Source: Microstegium vimineum (lineage: Eukaryota; Streptophyta; Magnoliopsida; Poales; Poaceae). From it: a DNA stretch of 64,000 nt. Below are positions 46,341 to 56,781 of this stretch, one piece after another. A program made the position numbers and the translations under genes. The notes under the pieces were generated by a model that was not told the origin of the DNA, ran no database searches, and saw nothing but the letters and a program-made list of their open reading frames with translations. The stretch spans positions 31,709,748-31,773,747 of the forward strand of contig CM039139.1 in the NCBI GenBank assembly GCA_022036555.1. The letters are read 5' to 3'. Numbering within the stretch: the first letter of the stretch is position 1; every line of letters starts with the position of its first letter.

Positions 46341-47600
46341 TTATCTCTCCGAGGGGAAAGTTGAAACCACAGTGACCGGATGGCCCAGGAAATAGTGTTT
46401 GAGCTTCCGCCGAGTGAGGACGACCGCGTATAACAGCTTCTGGATGTGGGGATACCTTGTCTTGGTCTCGGAAAGGACCTCGCTCACGAAATAGACAGGC
46501 CTTTGAACCGGCAGGGCGTGTCCTCTTTCCTCCCTCTCGACTACTATGACCGCGCTGACTACTTGCGTAGTTGCCGCGACATAAAGCAGGAGGGGCTCAG
46601 CCGGGCTCGGGGGGACCAAGACCGGGGGCGAGGTGAGCAAGGCCTTGAGCCTCGAGAGGGATTCCTCGGCTTCGGCGGTCCACGCGAAGTGTTCCGTCTT
46701 CTTCAGGAGTCGATAAAGGGGCAGGGCCTTTTCTCCGAGCTTCGAGATGAAGCGACTGAGGGCGGCAAGGCACCCAGTAACCCTTTGCACGCTATTGAGG
46801 TCTTTGATCGGGCCCATCCTCGTGATGGCGGTTACCTTCTCGGGATTGGCCTCGATGCTGCGTTGGGCAACTATGTACCCTAGGAGCATGCCTCGAGGGA
46901 CCCCGAAGACACACTTCTCCGGATTTAGTTTTATGCGGTTAGTCCTGAGACACCCAAACGCGGTCTCAAGGTCGCCGACTAGGTTTCCGACGGTTCTGGA
47001 CTTGACCACGATGTCGTCGACGTAGGCCTCGACGATTGGCCCTATGTGTTTCCCGAAGACGCGGAGCATGCATCGCTGGTAGGTGGCCCCGGCGTTCCGC
47101 AAGCCGAAGGGCATTGTGAGGTAGCAAAACATGCCGAAAGGGGTGATGAAAGAGGTCGCGGGCTGATCGGACTCCTTCATCTTTATTTGGTGGTAGCCGG
47201 AGTACGCATCAAGGAAGCAAAGGGTTTCACATCCCGAGGTGGAGTCTACTATTTGGTCGATGCGAGGTAAAGGAAAAGGAACTTTAGGACATGCTTTATT
47301 TAAACTGGTGTAGTCTACACACATCCTATCTTTCCCATTCTTTTTCTTTACAAGCACGAGATTAGCTAACCACTCGGGATGATGTACCTCCTTGATAAAT
47401 CCGGCCTTCAGAAGCTTGTCGACCTCCTCCCCAATGATCCTGCGCTTCTCCTCGTCGAAGCGGCGCAGGCGTTGCTTCACCGGTTGGGACCCGGCTCGGA
47501 TGTCCAAGGAGGGCTCGGCAACTTCCCTCGGGATTCCCGACATGTCCGAGGGACTCCATGCGAACACGTCGGCGTTCGCTCGGAGAAAGTCGACGAGCAC
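46341..47600 (-). pseudogene. pol: Reverse transcriptase and Gypsy RNase H of the Tat element
   Basis: RT motifs are LVKKKNGKDRMCVDYTSLNK, FLDAYSGYHQI, MPFGLRNAGATYQR and the catalytic YVDDIVVKS, then GYIVAQRSIEANPEKV. The usual RNase H follows (LLLYVAATTQVVSAVIV and KLKHYFLG). It lies in the same frame as gag-protease, separated by a single TAG at 47607-47609. It ends at a premature TAA (46341) after HPVTVVSTF, where a C run has changed frame. Confidence 0.92.
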
Positions 47601-47606
47601 AGCTTC

Positions 47607-50600
47607 CTATTTGGGCTCGAGGGTGGCACTGATCGTCAGCACCTTCCCGTCCTTGAGGCCGGGGTCGAGCGGGATGGTCTTCGTGTCTTCCGCCGGCTTG
47701 AAGTTGCCAGCGTGGCGCTTGGGGTCGGGGATCTCTCCGGACAAGTCGTCTAGGGCCGCGAGGATAGCAGAATCCTCACGGGCTTCGGCTTTTTCCACGC
47801 ACTCGACGTCGCAGTCGTATGCGTGCTCGTAGGAGGTGTCGACGGTGATGACTCCCGAGGGCCCCGGCATCTTGAGCTTGAGGTAGGTATAGTTCGGGAC
47901 CGCCATGAACTTGGCGTACCCCGGTCTACCGATGATGGCGTGGTAGGTGCCTCGCCACGCGACCACCTCGAAGGTCAGCTCTTCCTTTCGGAAGTTCGAG
48001 GGGACGCTGAAACAGACCGGTAGCTTGACGCGGCCGATCGGGAGTGCCTTCTTCCCCGGGACGATTCCGTGGAACCCCCCCGCGCTGGGCAGGAGCATGG
48101 TCCTCGGGATCGCCAGGAGGTCGAGGGTTTCGGCATAAATGATGTTGAGGCTGCTCCCCCCGTCCATGAGTACCTTGCTGAGGCGGGTGTTGAGGATGAT
48201 CGGGTCGACGACGAGCGGGTAAACCCCTGCGTTGGGGATGTGCTCGGGGTGGTCGTCCTGACCGAAGGTGATCGGTGTGTGGGACCAGTCGAGGTACCGT
48301 GGGGCCTGGGCCCGAACGGAAAAGACCTCTCGACGCTCCCTCTTGCGTTGGCGCGTGGTGAGGTGGGTCGAGGGTCCCCCGTAGATCATGTAGCAGTCGT
48401 GGATCTCGGGGAAGCCTCCCTTTTGAACATCGCCCCTGACGTGGACGTCACAGGGCGGGTCTTCCTTGCCGTCGTCTCTCCTGGGACCAGGAGGGACGAA
48501 GTGCCTTCGAAGCATGCGGCAATCCTCGAGGCGGTGGTTGGCCGGCCCCATATGGTAGGGGCAAGGCTCTTTCAGCATCTTGTCGAAGACGCCCCCGTCG
48601 GGAGGGGGCCCTCGAGGCTTCCGCTTGTCCGCTGCGGCGACAAGGTCGTCGGGGTCGTCGTCGCGCTCGACGTTGGGCTCGACGACGCGCCGGCCCGGTT
48701 GGTTCTTCTTCTTCTTCTTCTTCTTCCAGCCGCCGTTGCCGTCGTTGTTCCTCCTGGGCCCCTTGTTTCTCTTGGGCCCATCGTCCGAGCCCCCGGGTTC
48801 ATCCGCGTTGCCCTCCCCCTTCGCTGGGGGAATCTGGAAGAATGCGCCAACGGCCTCCTCGCCAGCGGCGTAGTTAGCGATGACGTCCATGAGCTCGTTG
48901 GCGGTTTTGGGGATGTTTCTCCCCAGCTCCCGCACCAACTCTTTGCAGGTTGTCCCGGCGATGAACGTCGTGATGACCTCGTGGTCGGAAATGTGAGTCA
49001 GTGCGGTACGCTGCTTCGAGAATCGGCGGGTGAAGGCGCGGAGGGTCTCTCCTGGTTTCTGCTTGCAGCCGCGAAGGTCCCAGGAGTTGCCCGGCCGCTC
49101 GTAGGTGCCCTTGAAGTTGCCCTCGAAGATCCGAACCAGGTTGGACCAGTCCTGGATCAAGTCCGGGGGTAGTTCCTCGAGCCACCTTCGAGCGGTGTCG
49201 GAGAGGAACAATGGGAGTTGCCGGATGATGACGAGGTCGTCTTTGGCTCCCCCCAGCTGGCATGCCAGCCTGAAGTCGGCAAGCCAGAGCTCTGGCTTGG
49301 TTTCGCCGTTGTATTTGATCAGGCTGGTGGGTGGACGGAAGCGTACTGGCAGGGAGGCCCGCCGGATAGTCCTTCCGAAGACTCGAGGCCCCGGTGGCTC
49401 CGGAGACCGACATCGATCTTCGTCGCTGTCGTAGCGCCCGCCTCGGTGAGCGCTGTAGCCTCGAGCCTCGGCGTCGCCGTATCGACGTCGATTGTTCACT
49501 CGAGGGGGGAGGTCGTCGACGAGGCGTTCCCGGACTGGTCGTGGCTCGACCTGGCCCTGGGGCGCCTTGTTCTGGTGGACAGAGGCTTCCCGATTTTGTC
49601 GAGGGGGCGCTGCTTGCCGCTCAGAGGCAGCCCCTCGACGCCTCGAGGCCGAGCTCTCCGCCTGCTGGACGGCCGCAGTCTGGAGTAGCCCCTGGATTTC
49701 CTCCCTAATACGTTGTGCCTGGGGGGTCGATGGCGCCGGCATGTCGCGGAGCAGCATCGCGGCTGCTACAACATTCTGACTGGCGCGGTTGAAGACTCGG
49801 GGTTCAACGTTCCCTTCCTCGACGATCTGCTGGTGGACCTCCCGGGCCCGCTCGCGAGCTCCTCCACCCTGAGGACGCCCTCGATCCCGCTCGAGGGCAT
49901 GTTCAAGCTGCTGAAGACGCAGGCGCTCTTCCTCGAGCTTGCCGAGGAGCTCTCGGACCTGCGTAATCTGGACGTCGGGGGGTGGATCGGCTCTATCGGG
50001 ATTTGGGGGGATGGCGTCTCGAGGTGGCGTGGCGTTGGCCCCCCTCCCTTCTTCGGTGTCCGCTGTGTCGTCGACGTCGTCTTGAAGGACGGTTTGCTCG
50101 TCGAGATGGAAGCACTCCCGAGTGGAGTCGTAACTCTGGTCGGGAGAGTCCGAGTCGAAGTCGGCGTGGTAGAAGTGGGGGAAGAGCCTGCCTGTTTCCT
50201 CCTCCTCCAGGCGCCGCCGTAACGTGCCCCACGTACGGGGCAGCTCTGGCTCGCCCAGTGAAGGGGTAGTGACGGGATCAATCGTCGCCCATGACGGCGT
50301 CCATGGAGACTCGTCGTAGGCATGTACTCGCTGCCCTGCGAAGGCAGAGTAGAGCCCGGCGCTGTTGCGGAGCCCATATGGGAACGGGTCGCGCGGTGGT
50401 GATGGGGTCGTAGGTGTCGGAGAAGCCACGGGAGCCTCCGGGGACGATGACGCAGAAGAGTCAAAGTCCCACTCGGGGAGACGCCTGCCCCCGGCCCACA
50501 AGCGTGGGTCAAGCGGACCCCTAGGAGAGGGGGCCGTGTCGCCAGCTGGGACCGAGGGAACGGTATCCGGCACCCCAGAGCTCGCACGACGGCGAGCGCG

Positions 50601-50846
50601 TCGAAGTCGCTCGCGCCTCCTCCTGATCGCAGGCCAGAGTCGCAAGCGGAGGGGCCGTCGTCTGATCCTAGCTGGCTCCGGTGCAGCGGAACTGCTGACG
50701 TCTAGGCCACGGGTGGAAGGAAAGACTACGAAGTCGCCCTGGTCCGTAGAAACGAACCCTAGACTGCCGAACCAGATGACGGTGTTGAACGGGGATGGTG
50801 GGATGGTGGAATCCATCTGAGAGAGTAGTTCGGAGTTGATCGACAC
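47607..50846 (-). CDS. gag: Gag-protease of the Tat element
   Basis: The frame is open for 1079 codons. It starts at an ATG 28 bases after the LTR border, close to the PBS. An Arg-rich and Pro/Ser-rich N-terminal part is followed by a short coiled coil (about 295-335). The Retrotrans_gag domain is at about 500-670 (LWLADFRLACQLGG, ARRWLEELPPDLI and FTRRFSKQRTALTHI). A Lys-rich tract and a CPYHMGPANHRLEDC knuckle-like motif (about 760-776) come next. The aspartic protease motif LMDGGSSLNIIY is near 905. The stop is a TAG within otherwise continuous gag-pol frame. The protein forms the capsid and cuts the polyprotein. Confidence 0.88.
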   Translation of the reverse strand: MSINSELLSQMDSTIPPSPFNTVIWFGSLGFVSTDQGDFVVFPSTRGLDVSSSAAPEPARIRRRPLRLRLWPAIRRRRERLRRARRRASSGVPDTVPSVPAGDTAPSPRGPLDPRLWAGGRRLPEWDFDSSASSSPEAPVASPTPTTPSPPRDPFPYGLRNSAGLYSAFAGQRVHAYDESPWTPSWATIDPVTTPSLGEPELPRTWGTLRRRLEEEETGRLFPHFYHADFDSDSPDQSYDSTRECFHLDEQTVLQDDVDDTADTEEGRGANATPPRDAIPPNPDRADPPPDVQITQVRELLGKLEEERLRLQQLEHALERDRGRPQGGGARERAREVHQQIVEEGNVEPRVFNRASQNVVAAAMLLRDMPAPSTPQAQRIREEIQGLLQTAAVQQAESSASRRRGAASERQAAPPRQNREASVHQNKAPQGQVEPRPVRERLVDDLPPRVNNRRRYGDAEARGYSAHRGGRYDSDEDRCRSPEPPGPRVFGRTIRRASLPVRFRPPTSLIKYNGETKPELWLADFRLACQLGGAKDDLVIIRQLPLFLSDTARRWLEELPPDLIQDWSNLVRIFEGNFKGTYERPGNSWDLRGCKQKPGETLRAFTRRFSKQRTALTHISDHEVITTFIAGTTCKELVRELGRNIPKTANELMDVIANYAAGEEAVGAFFQIPPAKGEGNADEPGGSDDGPKRNKGPRRNNDGNGGWKKKKKKKNQPGRRVVEPNVERDDDPDDLVAAADKRKPRGPPPDGGVFDKMLKEPCPYHMGPANHRLEDCRMLRRHFVPPGPRRDDGKEDPPCDVHVRGDVQKGGFPEIHDCYMIYGGPSTHLTTRQRKRERREVFSVRAQAPRYLDWSHTPITFGQDDHPEHIPNAGVYPLVVDPIILNTRLSKVLMDGGSSLNIIYAETLDLLAIPRTMLLPSAGGFHGIVPGKKALPIGRVKLPVCFSVPSNFRKEELTFEVVAWRGTYHAIIGRPGYAKFMAVPNYTYLKLKMPGPSGVITVDTSYEHAYDCDVECVEKAEAREDSAILAALDDLSGEIPDPKRHAGNFKPAEDTKTIPLDPGLKDGKVLTISATLEPK

Positions 50847-50852
50847 GCGAAT

Positions 50853-50872
50853 CCCCCTACCTGGCGCGCCAA
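50853..50872 (-). promoter_or_regulatory. Primer-binding site of the Tat element
   Basis: On the minus strand, TTGGCGCGCCAGGTAGG follows the LTR end ACCGACA by one base. The same site occurs in the other Gypsy-type element at 63331-63348. I cannot name the tRNA with certainty. Confidence 0.75.
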
Positions 50873-50873
50873 C

Positions 50874-52030
50874 TGTCGGTGTTATGACCCGGGGTCAAGA
50901 CCACCAACGAGTAAATTTGTATATCGCGTGCTCCCTCTCTCAGACGTGATGCAAGATGGACACAAGGTTTATCCTGGTTCGGGCAAAGAAGGCCCTACGT
51001 CCAGCGGGGGAGGATGACTTGTATTATCTCGCACCCAAAGCGTGCTCGTACAGGGGGGGTACAAGCAGTGTTACACGGAGTCGGCCTCCCGAGGGGTCGA
51101 TCGAGCGGCTGTGTGTGTGGTGTGGTCTAGGGTCCTTGAGAACCAAGGTCCGATTGGAGTCCTCAAAGAGAAACCTGGAAAAAGAAGTCTCTGACGAGAG
51201 CCCCCCTTTCATCTACCTCGGCGTCCCCCTTTTATAGACCAAGGGGGAACTCGAGGGTACAGGGTCCTAATAGTAGAAGTATGGGCGGCGCATCCACGGC
51301 ACAGTGTTGGCGAAGAGACATCGAGCACTGTGGCAGCGTGGTCTTCCCGTCCTTCAGGCGTCCCCGGTCGTGGCATCAGTAGAAGTCCCGAAGCGGGACG
51401 GGGCAGATGGGACGTCTTCCGTACCGGAGTTGTTGAAGAGGAGGGGGTCGAGCCCTCGGTCGAGGGGGGGGGGGTCGAGCCCCGCATGACTCTGTCACGT
51501 TCCCGAAGCCGTCGTCGCAGGTCGCACTGTTCACTTTCCGAGGGGTACTGTAGAAGTCCGTACTTGCGTAGTGGCGGCAGTGGCGGCACAGTCGTCGGGA
51601 GTCGGGGACTAGACGGGGAGTTGGCGGATTTGACAGTGGACGCAGGCGCCCATGTCGTCAGGTGGTTTTACTTTTACCCATGCCGGAGTGGTTGGGTCAA
51701 TCGAGCCCTCGTCCGTCGACGGCGCTTGGAAGGTCGAGGCGTCGACAGGTTGAGGGGGTCGAAGTCGAGGTAGAGGTCGGGGGGTCGTTCGTCCGACCCC
51801 TCGTCCGTCGTCGAGGTAGAGCCGGGGGGTCGTTCGTCCGACCCCTCGTCCGTCGTCGAGGTAGAGCCGGGGGGTCGGTGGCTGGTTTCCGCGGTCGGTG
51901 TAGCGGGGGCCCTCGATTGATGGGCCGTGTCTTACCGAACAGTAGGCTGATCCTTGCCTTAAAAATGGTTGCTATGTTTACCGTTAATTTATCGAAAGGT
52001 TTAGGGTACCCCTTACCTTCGTACCCGACA
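50874..52030 (-). repeat. 5' LTR of the Tat element
   Basis: It is 1157 bp. A TATA box TATAAA (51231-51236, minus strand, in GGTCTATAAAAGGGGG) sets the U3/R region. The minisatellite of about three units lies in U3 (51775-51880). It is flanked by ATTAT at 52031-52035. Confidence 0.95.
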
Positions 52031-52248
52031 ATTATGCTAGTGGTAGATGGCGTGACTATGGTCAGCGATTCAAAAAACAAAATTGAGCTTATTTGGAATA
52101 TGTGAAGCATACTTCCTTCTGACATAAATATAGCCCATTGGGACATAATATAGCTCATTGGTACACAAAAGATATTAACAGTATATATATTATTAATTAG
52201 CAACCTTGAGAAAGGGTAAAAATCGACTTCGTCCCTCGGGATGCTCGC

Positions 52249-53481
52249 CACTAGCGGAGCTAGGCATGGGCCATACTAGGCCATGGCCCCCTCTTGCCTC
52301 CGTGTTTCTTAGAAAGAGTTCATATTCTATTCAGTCCAAACATCACAATAGGTCAATAGATAGCAGTACCAACAGTTTCTGAACCAACAATCAATGTGTG
52401 TATATACATATATAATATATTAATAGGAGAATGTGATGGTCTTCATGGACAAAATAGACCACACAATCAATTGTACTTTGTTTCATGTGACCTGATTATA
52501 TAAGTAGTAGTAACTAGTAAGATATTAAAGCAATATATTTCTATTTATTAATTATTTTCCTAAGTAATCCAAATCTGGGCCGGATGGATGGGGCGCTTGA
52601 ACCGTCCATGCCGATCCTTGTGCCCAACCCAGAAACCCAAAAGGATCAAGTCGTGATCGTGATCTACTCCTAGCATGTGTCCACTTCCTGCGGCCGACGC
52701 CAGTTTTCCTTCGCGTCGCCACATCCTGCTCGTCGCCCGGTCACCTCACCACAACAATTGGAGCTCGACCACAGACTACTAGGATGTTTACTATGACAAG
52801 TGAGAGACTGAGATCCATCCCGGTAAGCAGCGCAGCGTGCTCGGCAAGGCCGCCCACGCGCTCGTCCAGAAGGTCACCTGCATGTGGGGCATCGACGCTG
52901 ACCGCCGCGACCTGGAGCTCAAGCTGATGTGCATGCAGTCCTTGCTGGCGGACGCCGATGCGGACACCGAGGCCGGCAACGCCGTCAAGGCGTGGATGAA
53001 GGAGCTCAGGGCCGCCGCGTACCAGGCCGACGACGTCCTCGATGACTTCTCGTACGAGGCGTTGCGCCGCGACACCTTGAGCCTTCGGTCTACCACAAGC
53101 AAGGTGCTCAACTACTTCACCTCCAGGACTGGATATGGGAGCGAAGAGAGCACGAGAGTGACCGCTAATTAGCGAATGAGGCAAGCAGGGAGTTCGCAGT
53201 GGCGGGACTAGAAAACAGGTAGATGCAGCGACGGCGGCCTCACCTGGGGTTCTGGGCTGGGCAGTGGGCACAGGGCTAGGCATGGACAAACCGAGCCCAC
53301 TGGGGATCCAGGTTAGAATTAATTACGAAAATGATTAATAAATAGAAAACTGTTGCTTTATGATGCGTGTAATTTTTTAGGGGAGGAGTATTGGAGCAAT
53401 TCCCTTTTCCACTACCTATGTAATCATGGGTTTAATTAACAAATCCCCCCCTCCCATGTTTGGGTTCTGGCTCCGCCACTG
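52249..53481. mobile_element. hAT element carrying an NLR fragment
   Basis: It begins CACTAGCGGAGCTAGG and ends CTGGCTCCGCCACTG, an imperfect inverted pair of the CAGTGGCGGAGCCAG type. The 8-bp TSD ATGCTCGC is perfect (52241-52248 and 53482-53489), as expected for hAT. No transposase is present. A second CAGTGGCGGGACTAG motif at 53197 in the same orientation suggests a smaller MITE sharing the right end, but it lacks a matching TSD. Confidence 0.8.
52804..53172 (+). pseudogene. NLR coiled-coil (Rx N-terminal) domain fragment
   Basis: The frame reads LGKAAHALVQKVTCMWGIDA, DLELKLMCMQSLLADADAD, AVKAWMKELRAAAYQADDVL, DDFSYEALRRDTLSLRS and VLNYFTSR, then stops. This is the N-terminal four-helix domain of RGA-type CC-NLR immune receptors, including the EDVID-like ADDVLDDF segment. 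NB-ARC and LRR parts are absent and there is no upstream in-frame ATG (a TGA lies at 52801). It is a captured or trapped fragment inside the hAT element and not a receptor gene. Confidence 0.8.
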
Positions 53482-53489
53482 ATGCTCGC

Positions 53490-55384
53490 TCCAATGTAGG
53501 GGCTTTTGGCCGCTAGTCGACGGTGATGGTGTTGGTGACGCTACACGGGGATGCTCGTGGGGAAGTTGTTGGGTTTGCACGGGGTGTGTCCTCGGCCGAT
53601 GTTTTGTTTGGTTCTTCCCATTCGTCTCGGGGTGTCATTGTAGCTCTTCTCAAAGCCTATAGAAGATGGTGCTCTTTCAGTCTGTGGATGGGGGCTGCTA
53701 TCTCAGCTTTCTCCGGCGGTGACTCCGGAGACACAGAGGCTCCGAAGGACTTCCATCTATTTTTCTTTTTCGCTGAAGACCTATGTGAAGTTTAGATGAG
53801 TAACTTTCTCTTACTTCGTACATTCCTAGAAATATTAAGAACTATAGAAAGTCTAATTTGCCCTTTTATATAAGTATATACACATATACGGATGTACCGC
53901 TGCATGCAGCATGCATATGTCAGTTCCATGTTAGCCAGCGCTTTTATTTGGTAGCCAAAAGCATTTGCATGTCGCATAATTGAGAAAGTAAATGTGCATG
54001 ATTGACACTGCATCGAAATTCGAAAGATGATTGGTGTTGGTGTACCAGACATTGACAATCAGAATAGCGGAGAAGGAAACGGAAGGTAAGGGGTATTTTT
54101 GACATATAACATCCTTTCAACCTCACTTTAGATATTAGAAATAGCTATGTTCTGAGGGATGCGGAGTAATTAACTATTGGAAGATGCCAATAGTTCTCTT
54201 ACATTATAAAATAAAATCAATTTGTTAAGTTGTTCTATAAATCGAACTATTTTAAATTTGATTATAATTTATAAGAAACACCAATATCTATGTCACTAAA
54301 TTAATATCACTAGATACATTATGAAACATATTTTTATAATATATTTATTTGATATCATAAATGAAGCTACTATTTTGTATTAAGTACATAAAACTTAAAA
54401 TAGCTTGACTTTAAATGATTTTAGAAATTTATTTATTTTAAGATGGAGTTAGTATATCCTAAGTATCAGTATTAACTCTTCCTCCTTCGGTTCACTGTTG
54501 GATCCTCAACCAGTAGCTCACTTTCGTTTTCTGTTTCATGTTTCTTGTTCATGTACAGATATCGGTCCATACTCCATACTGTGGGTGTGCATCTAGCCGT
54601 CTACATACTTGGTCACACAATGTTAAAATCACTGGTGCTTCTCGTCTTCTTCCTCCGTTCCATTCTTTTCTGCTCACTACTACACGGATGACTTTTTTAG
54701 CAATACAGATATTTTTGATAGACGGTTTAATTAAAACTTGTCTCTAAAAATAGTTTTTCAGTCCATAGTCTACAAAAAATTGATTTCTAAATATAACCGT
54801 ATTTTTATAGGCGGCTACCATTTTTAGAGAAATAGAGGCTTTAGCAGAATTCATAACTTTTTTCAAAACAGATCGAATGAAGAAGACAAACTTTATATCA
54901 AAGTTGTACTACTCAAAGATATTTAAAATTTTATAGTTGATGAGTTCTCCATTGGTATTTATTCAATTCACGATAAATATATTTAAAGTTTTCAGATTTT
55001 GAAGTACATTTTTTGTATTTCCAAATAACCTTTGATGGAGAAAAGATCTAAACCAAATTTGTAGTACTAGAAGGGATCTTCAACTCTCTAGTTGACTAAT
55101 TTTTCATTTGAAATCCATGAAATTTAGTTTAATTTTTCATATTTTTTAAATCCATTTTGAAATTTTCAAAGTACCTCGGATGGAGAAATGACCTAAACCA
55201 AAGTTTTAGCACTCAAAGATATATACAACTTTGTAGTTGACAATTTTTTCATTTGAAATATAAATGACCCGGAGTATCACCACGTCATCACGAAGGATGA
55301 GTCACAAGCGAACCAAGTATCATGAGTACATACCAACTATATCAAGCCCAGCCCATACATAACATGGGCAATGGACAAACCAAA
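53490..55384. other. Non-coding DNA with transposon pieces
   Basis: The stretch 53523-53795 has an open frame of 90 codons that I do not recognise. The part 53800-54670 is AT-rich without recognisable content. At 54675 CACTACTACACGGATGA resembles a CACTA-type end, followed by 580 bases of AT-rich sequence with several copies of AAACCAAAGTTGTAGCACTC-like text. No opposite end was found. Confidence 0.45.
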
Positions 55385-56781
55385 TGTCGGTGTTATGACC
55401 CGAGGGTCAAGACCACCAACGAGTAAATTTGTATATCGCGTGCTCCCTCTCTCAGACGTGATGCAAGATGGACACAAGATTTATCCTGGTTCGGGCAAGA
55501 AGGCCCTACGTCCAGCGGGGGGAGGATGACTTGTATTATCTCGCACCCAAAGCGTGCTCGTACAGGGGGGGTACAAGCTGTGTTACACGAATCGGGCCAC
55601 CCGAGGGGTCGATCGAGCGGCGCGGTGTGTGTGTGTGTAGTGGGGACCGGGGTCCCTGACGATGGAAGTCTGATCAGAGTCCTAGATGAAGCAGGAGCCG
55701 ATCGATCCTTCCGTGTTTATCGGGCCCCCATACTCTACCCCGGCGTCCCCTTTTATAGACCAAGGGGAGTCCCGAGGGTACAGGGTCCTAATAGTAGAGG
55801 TATGGGCGGCGTATTTGCGGCACAGTGTTGGCAGAGGGGCGTCGAGCACTGTCGCGGCGTGGGTTTCCGTCCTTCAGGCGTTCCTGGTCGTGGCAGCAGT
55901 AGAAGTCGTCGCTGTGCAGTGTCCGCAGACGGGCGCGAGTCCCACGGCCAAAGCGGGACGGAGCGGATGGGACGGCTTCCGTACTGGAGTTGTTGAAGAG
56001 GAGGGGGTCGAGCCCCCGGTCGAGGGAGGGGGTCGAGCCTTGTGTGACTCCGTCGCGTTCCCGAAGTCGTCGTCGAGGGTTGCACTGTTCACTTTCCGAG
56101 GGGTACTGTTGAAGTCCGTACTCGAGTAGTGGCAGCAGTGGTGGCACAGTTGACGGAATCGGGGACTGGACGGGGAGTTGGCGGATTTGACAGCGGACGC
56201 GGGCACCCATGTCGTTAGGTGGGTTCACTTTTACCCATGCCAGAGCAGTTGGGTTAATCGAGCCCTTTGTCTGAGGGTCTTCTGCTTGACCCTTGGTCGA
56301 GGGGGAGGTCGAGGCGTCGCCGGGGTTCGAGAGGTCGAAGTCGAGGTAGAGGTCGGGGGGTCGTTCGTTCGACCCCTCGTCCGTCGTCGAGGTGGAGCTG
56401 GGGGTCGTTCGTTCGACCCCTCGTCCGTCATCGAGGTGGAGCTGGGGGTCGTTCGTTCGACCCCTCGTCCGTCGTCGAGGTAGAGCTGGGGGTCGTTCGT
56501 TCGACCCCTCGTCCGTCGTCGAGGAGGAGGTCGGGGGGTCGTTCGTTCGACCCCTCGTCCGTCATCGAGGTGGAGCTGGGGGTCGTTCGTTCGACCCCTC
56601 GTCCATCGTCGAGGTAGAGGTCGGGGTTGTGGCTTGTTGCTGCAGTTGGTGTAGAGGGGACCCTCGATTGATGGGTCGTGTCTTACCGAGTAGTGGGCTG
56701 ATCCTTGCCTTAAAAATGTTTGTTATGTTTAGCGTTAATTTATCGAAGGGTTTAGGGTACCCCTTACCTTCGTGCCCGACA
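55385..56781 (-). mobile_element. Solo Tat-type LTR with expanded minisatellite
   Basis: The 1397-bp copy of the LTR seen at 36428 runs TGTCGG to CCGACA, with the TATA segment TTTATAGACC at about 55753. It is clearly more diverged than the other two. It has no 5-bp TSD: the flanks are CCAAA and AATGT. Instead a 7-base CAAATGT spans both junctions. The left flank is unrelated to the gag-like DNA on the right. Confidence 0.8.
56340..56620 (+). repeat. LTR minisatellite, about six units
   Basis: The units of about 45-47 bp contain TCGTTCGTTCGACCCCTCGT followed by CCGTC(A/G)TCGAGGTGGAGCTGGGGG. The two LTRs of the complete Tat element have about three. The unit carries the inverted motif TCGA and an almost self-complementary GTTCGTTCGAC core. 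Confidence 0.85.

Larger units (their letters stand above)
36428..52030 (-). mobile_element. Complete Tat-type Ty3/Gypsy retrotransposon (15.6 kb)
   Basis: The LTRs at 36428-37585 and 50874-52030 both run TGTCGG...CCGACA. The perfect TSD ATTAT flanks the element (36423-36427 and 52031-52035). Read on the minus strand the order is LTR, PBS, gag-protease, RT, archaeal-type RNase H, integrase, then a long 3' region. That region carries a spliced gene on the opposite strand and several repeats, followed by the polypurine tract and LTR. The domain order, the second RNase H and the antisense gene indicate the Tat (RIRE2/Retand-like) lineage. The LTRs differ by about two substitutions and three 1-base indels by eye, so insertion is recent. 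However gag-pol and the antisense gene both have broken frames. Confidence 0.93.

Noticed and set aside
47823..50820. Plus-strand frames opposite gag (up to 367 codons)
   Set aside because: They are mirror frames of the GC-rich gag-protease gene, with no introns, promoter or domain.
52837..53172. A functional small NLR or CC-only gene
   Set aside because: There is no upstream in-frame ATG, the frame is cut by TGA at 52801, and it lies between hAT ends.
53197..53481. Separate hAT MITE inside the larger hAT element
   Set aside because: Its ends match well, but the left flank GGAGTTCG does not match the right flank ATGCTCGC. The larger element has the perfect duplication.
54675..55260. A second CACTA element
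   Set aside because: Only one CACTACTACA end is seen, with no opposite end, no subterminal repeats and no 3-bp duplication.
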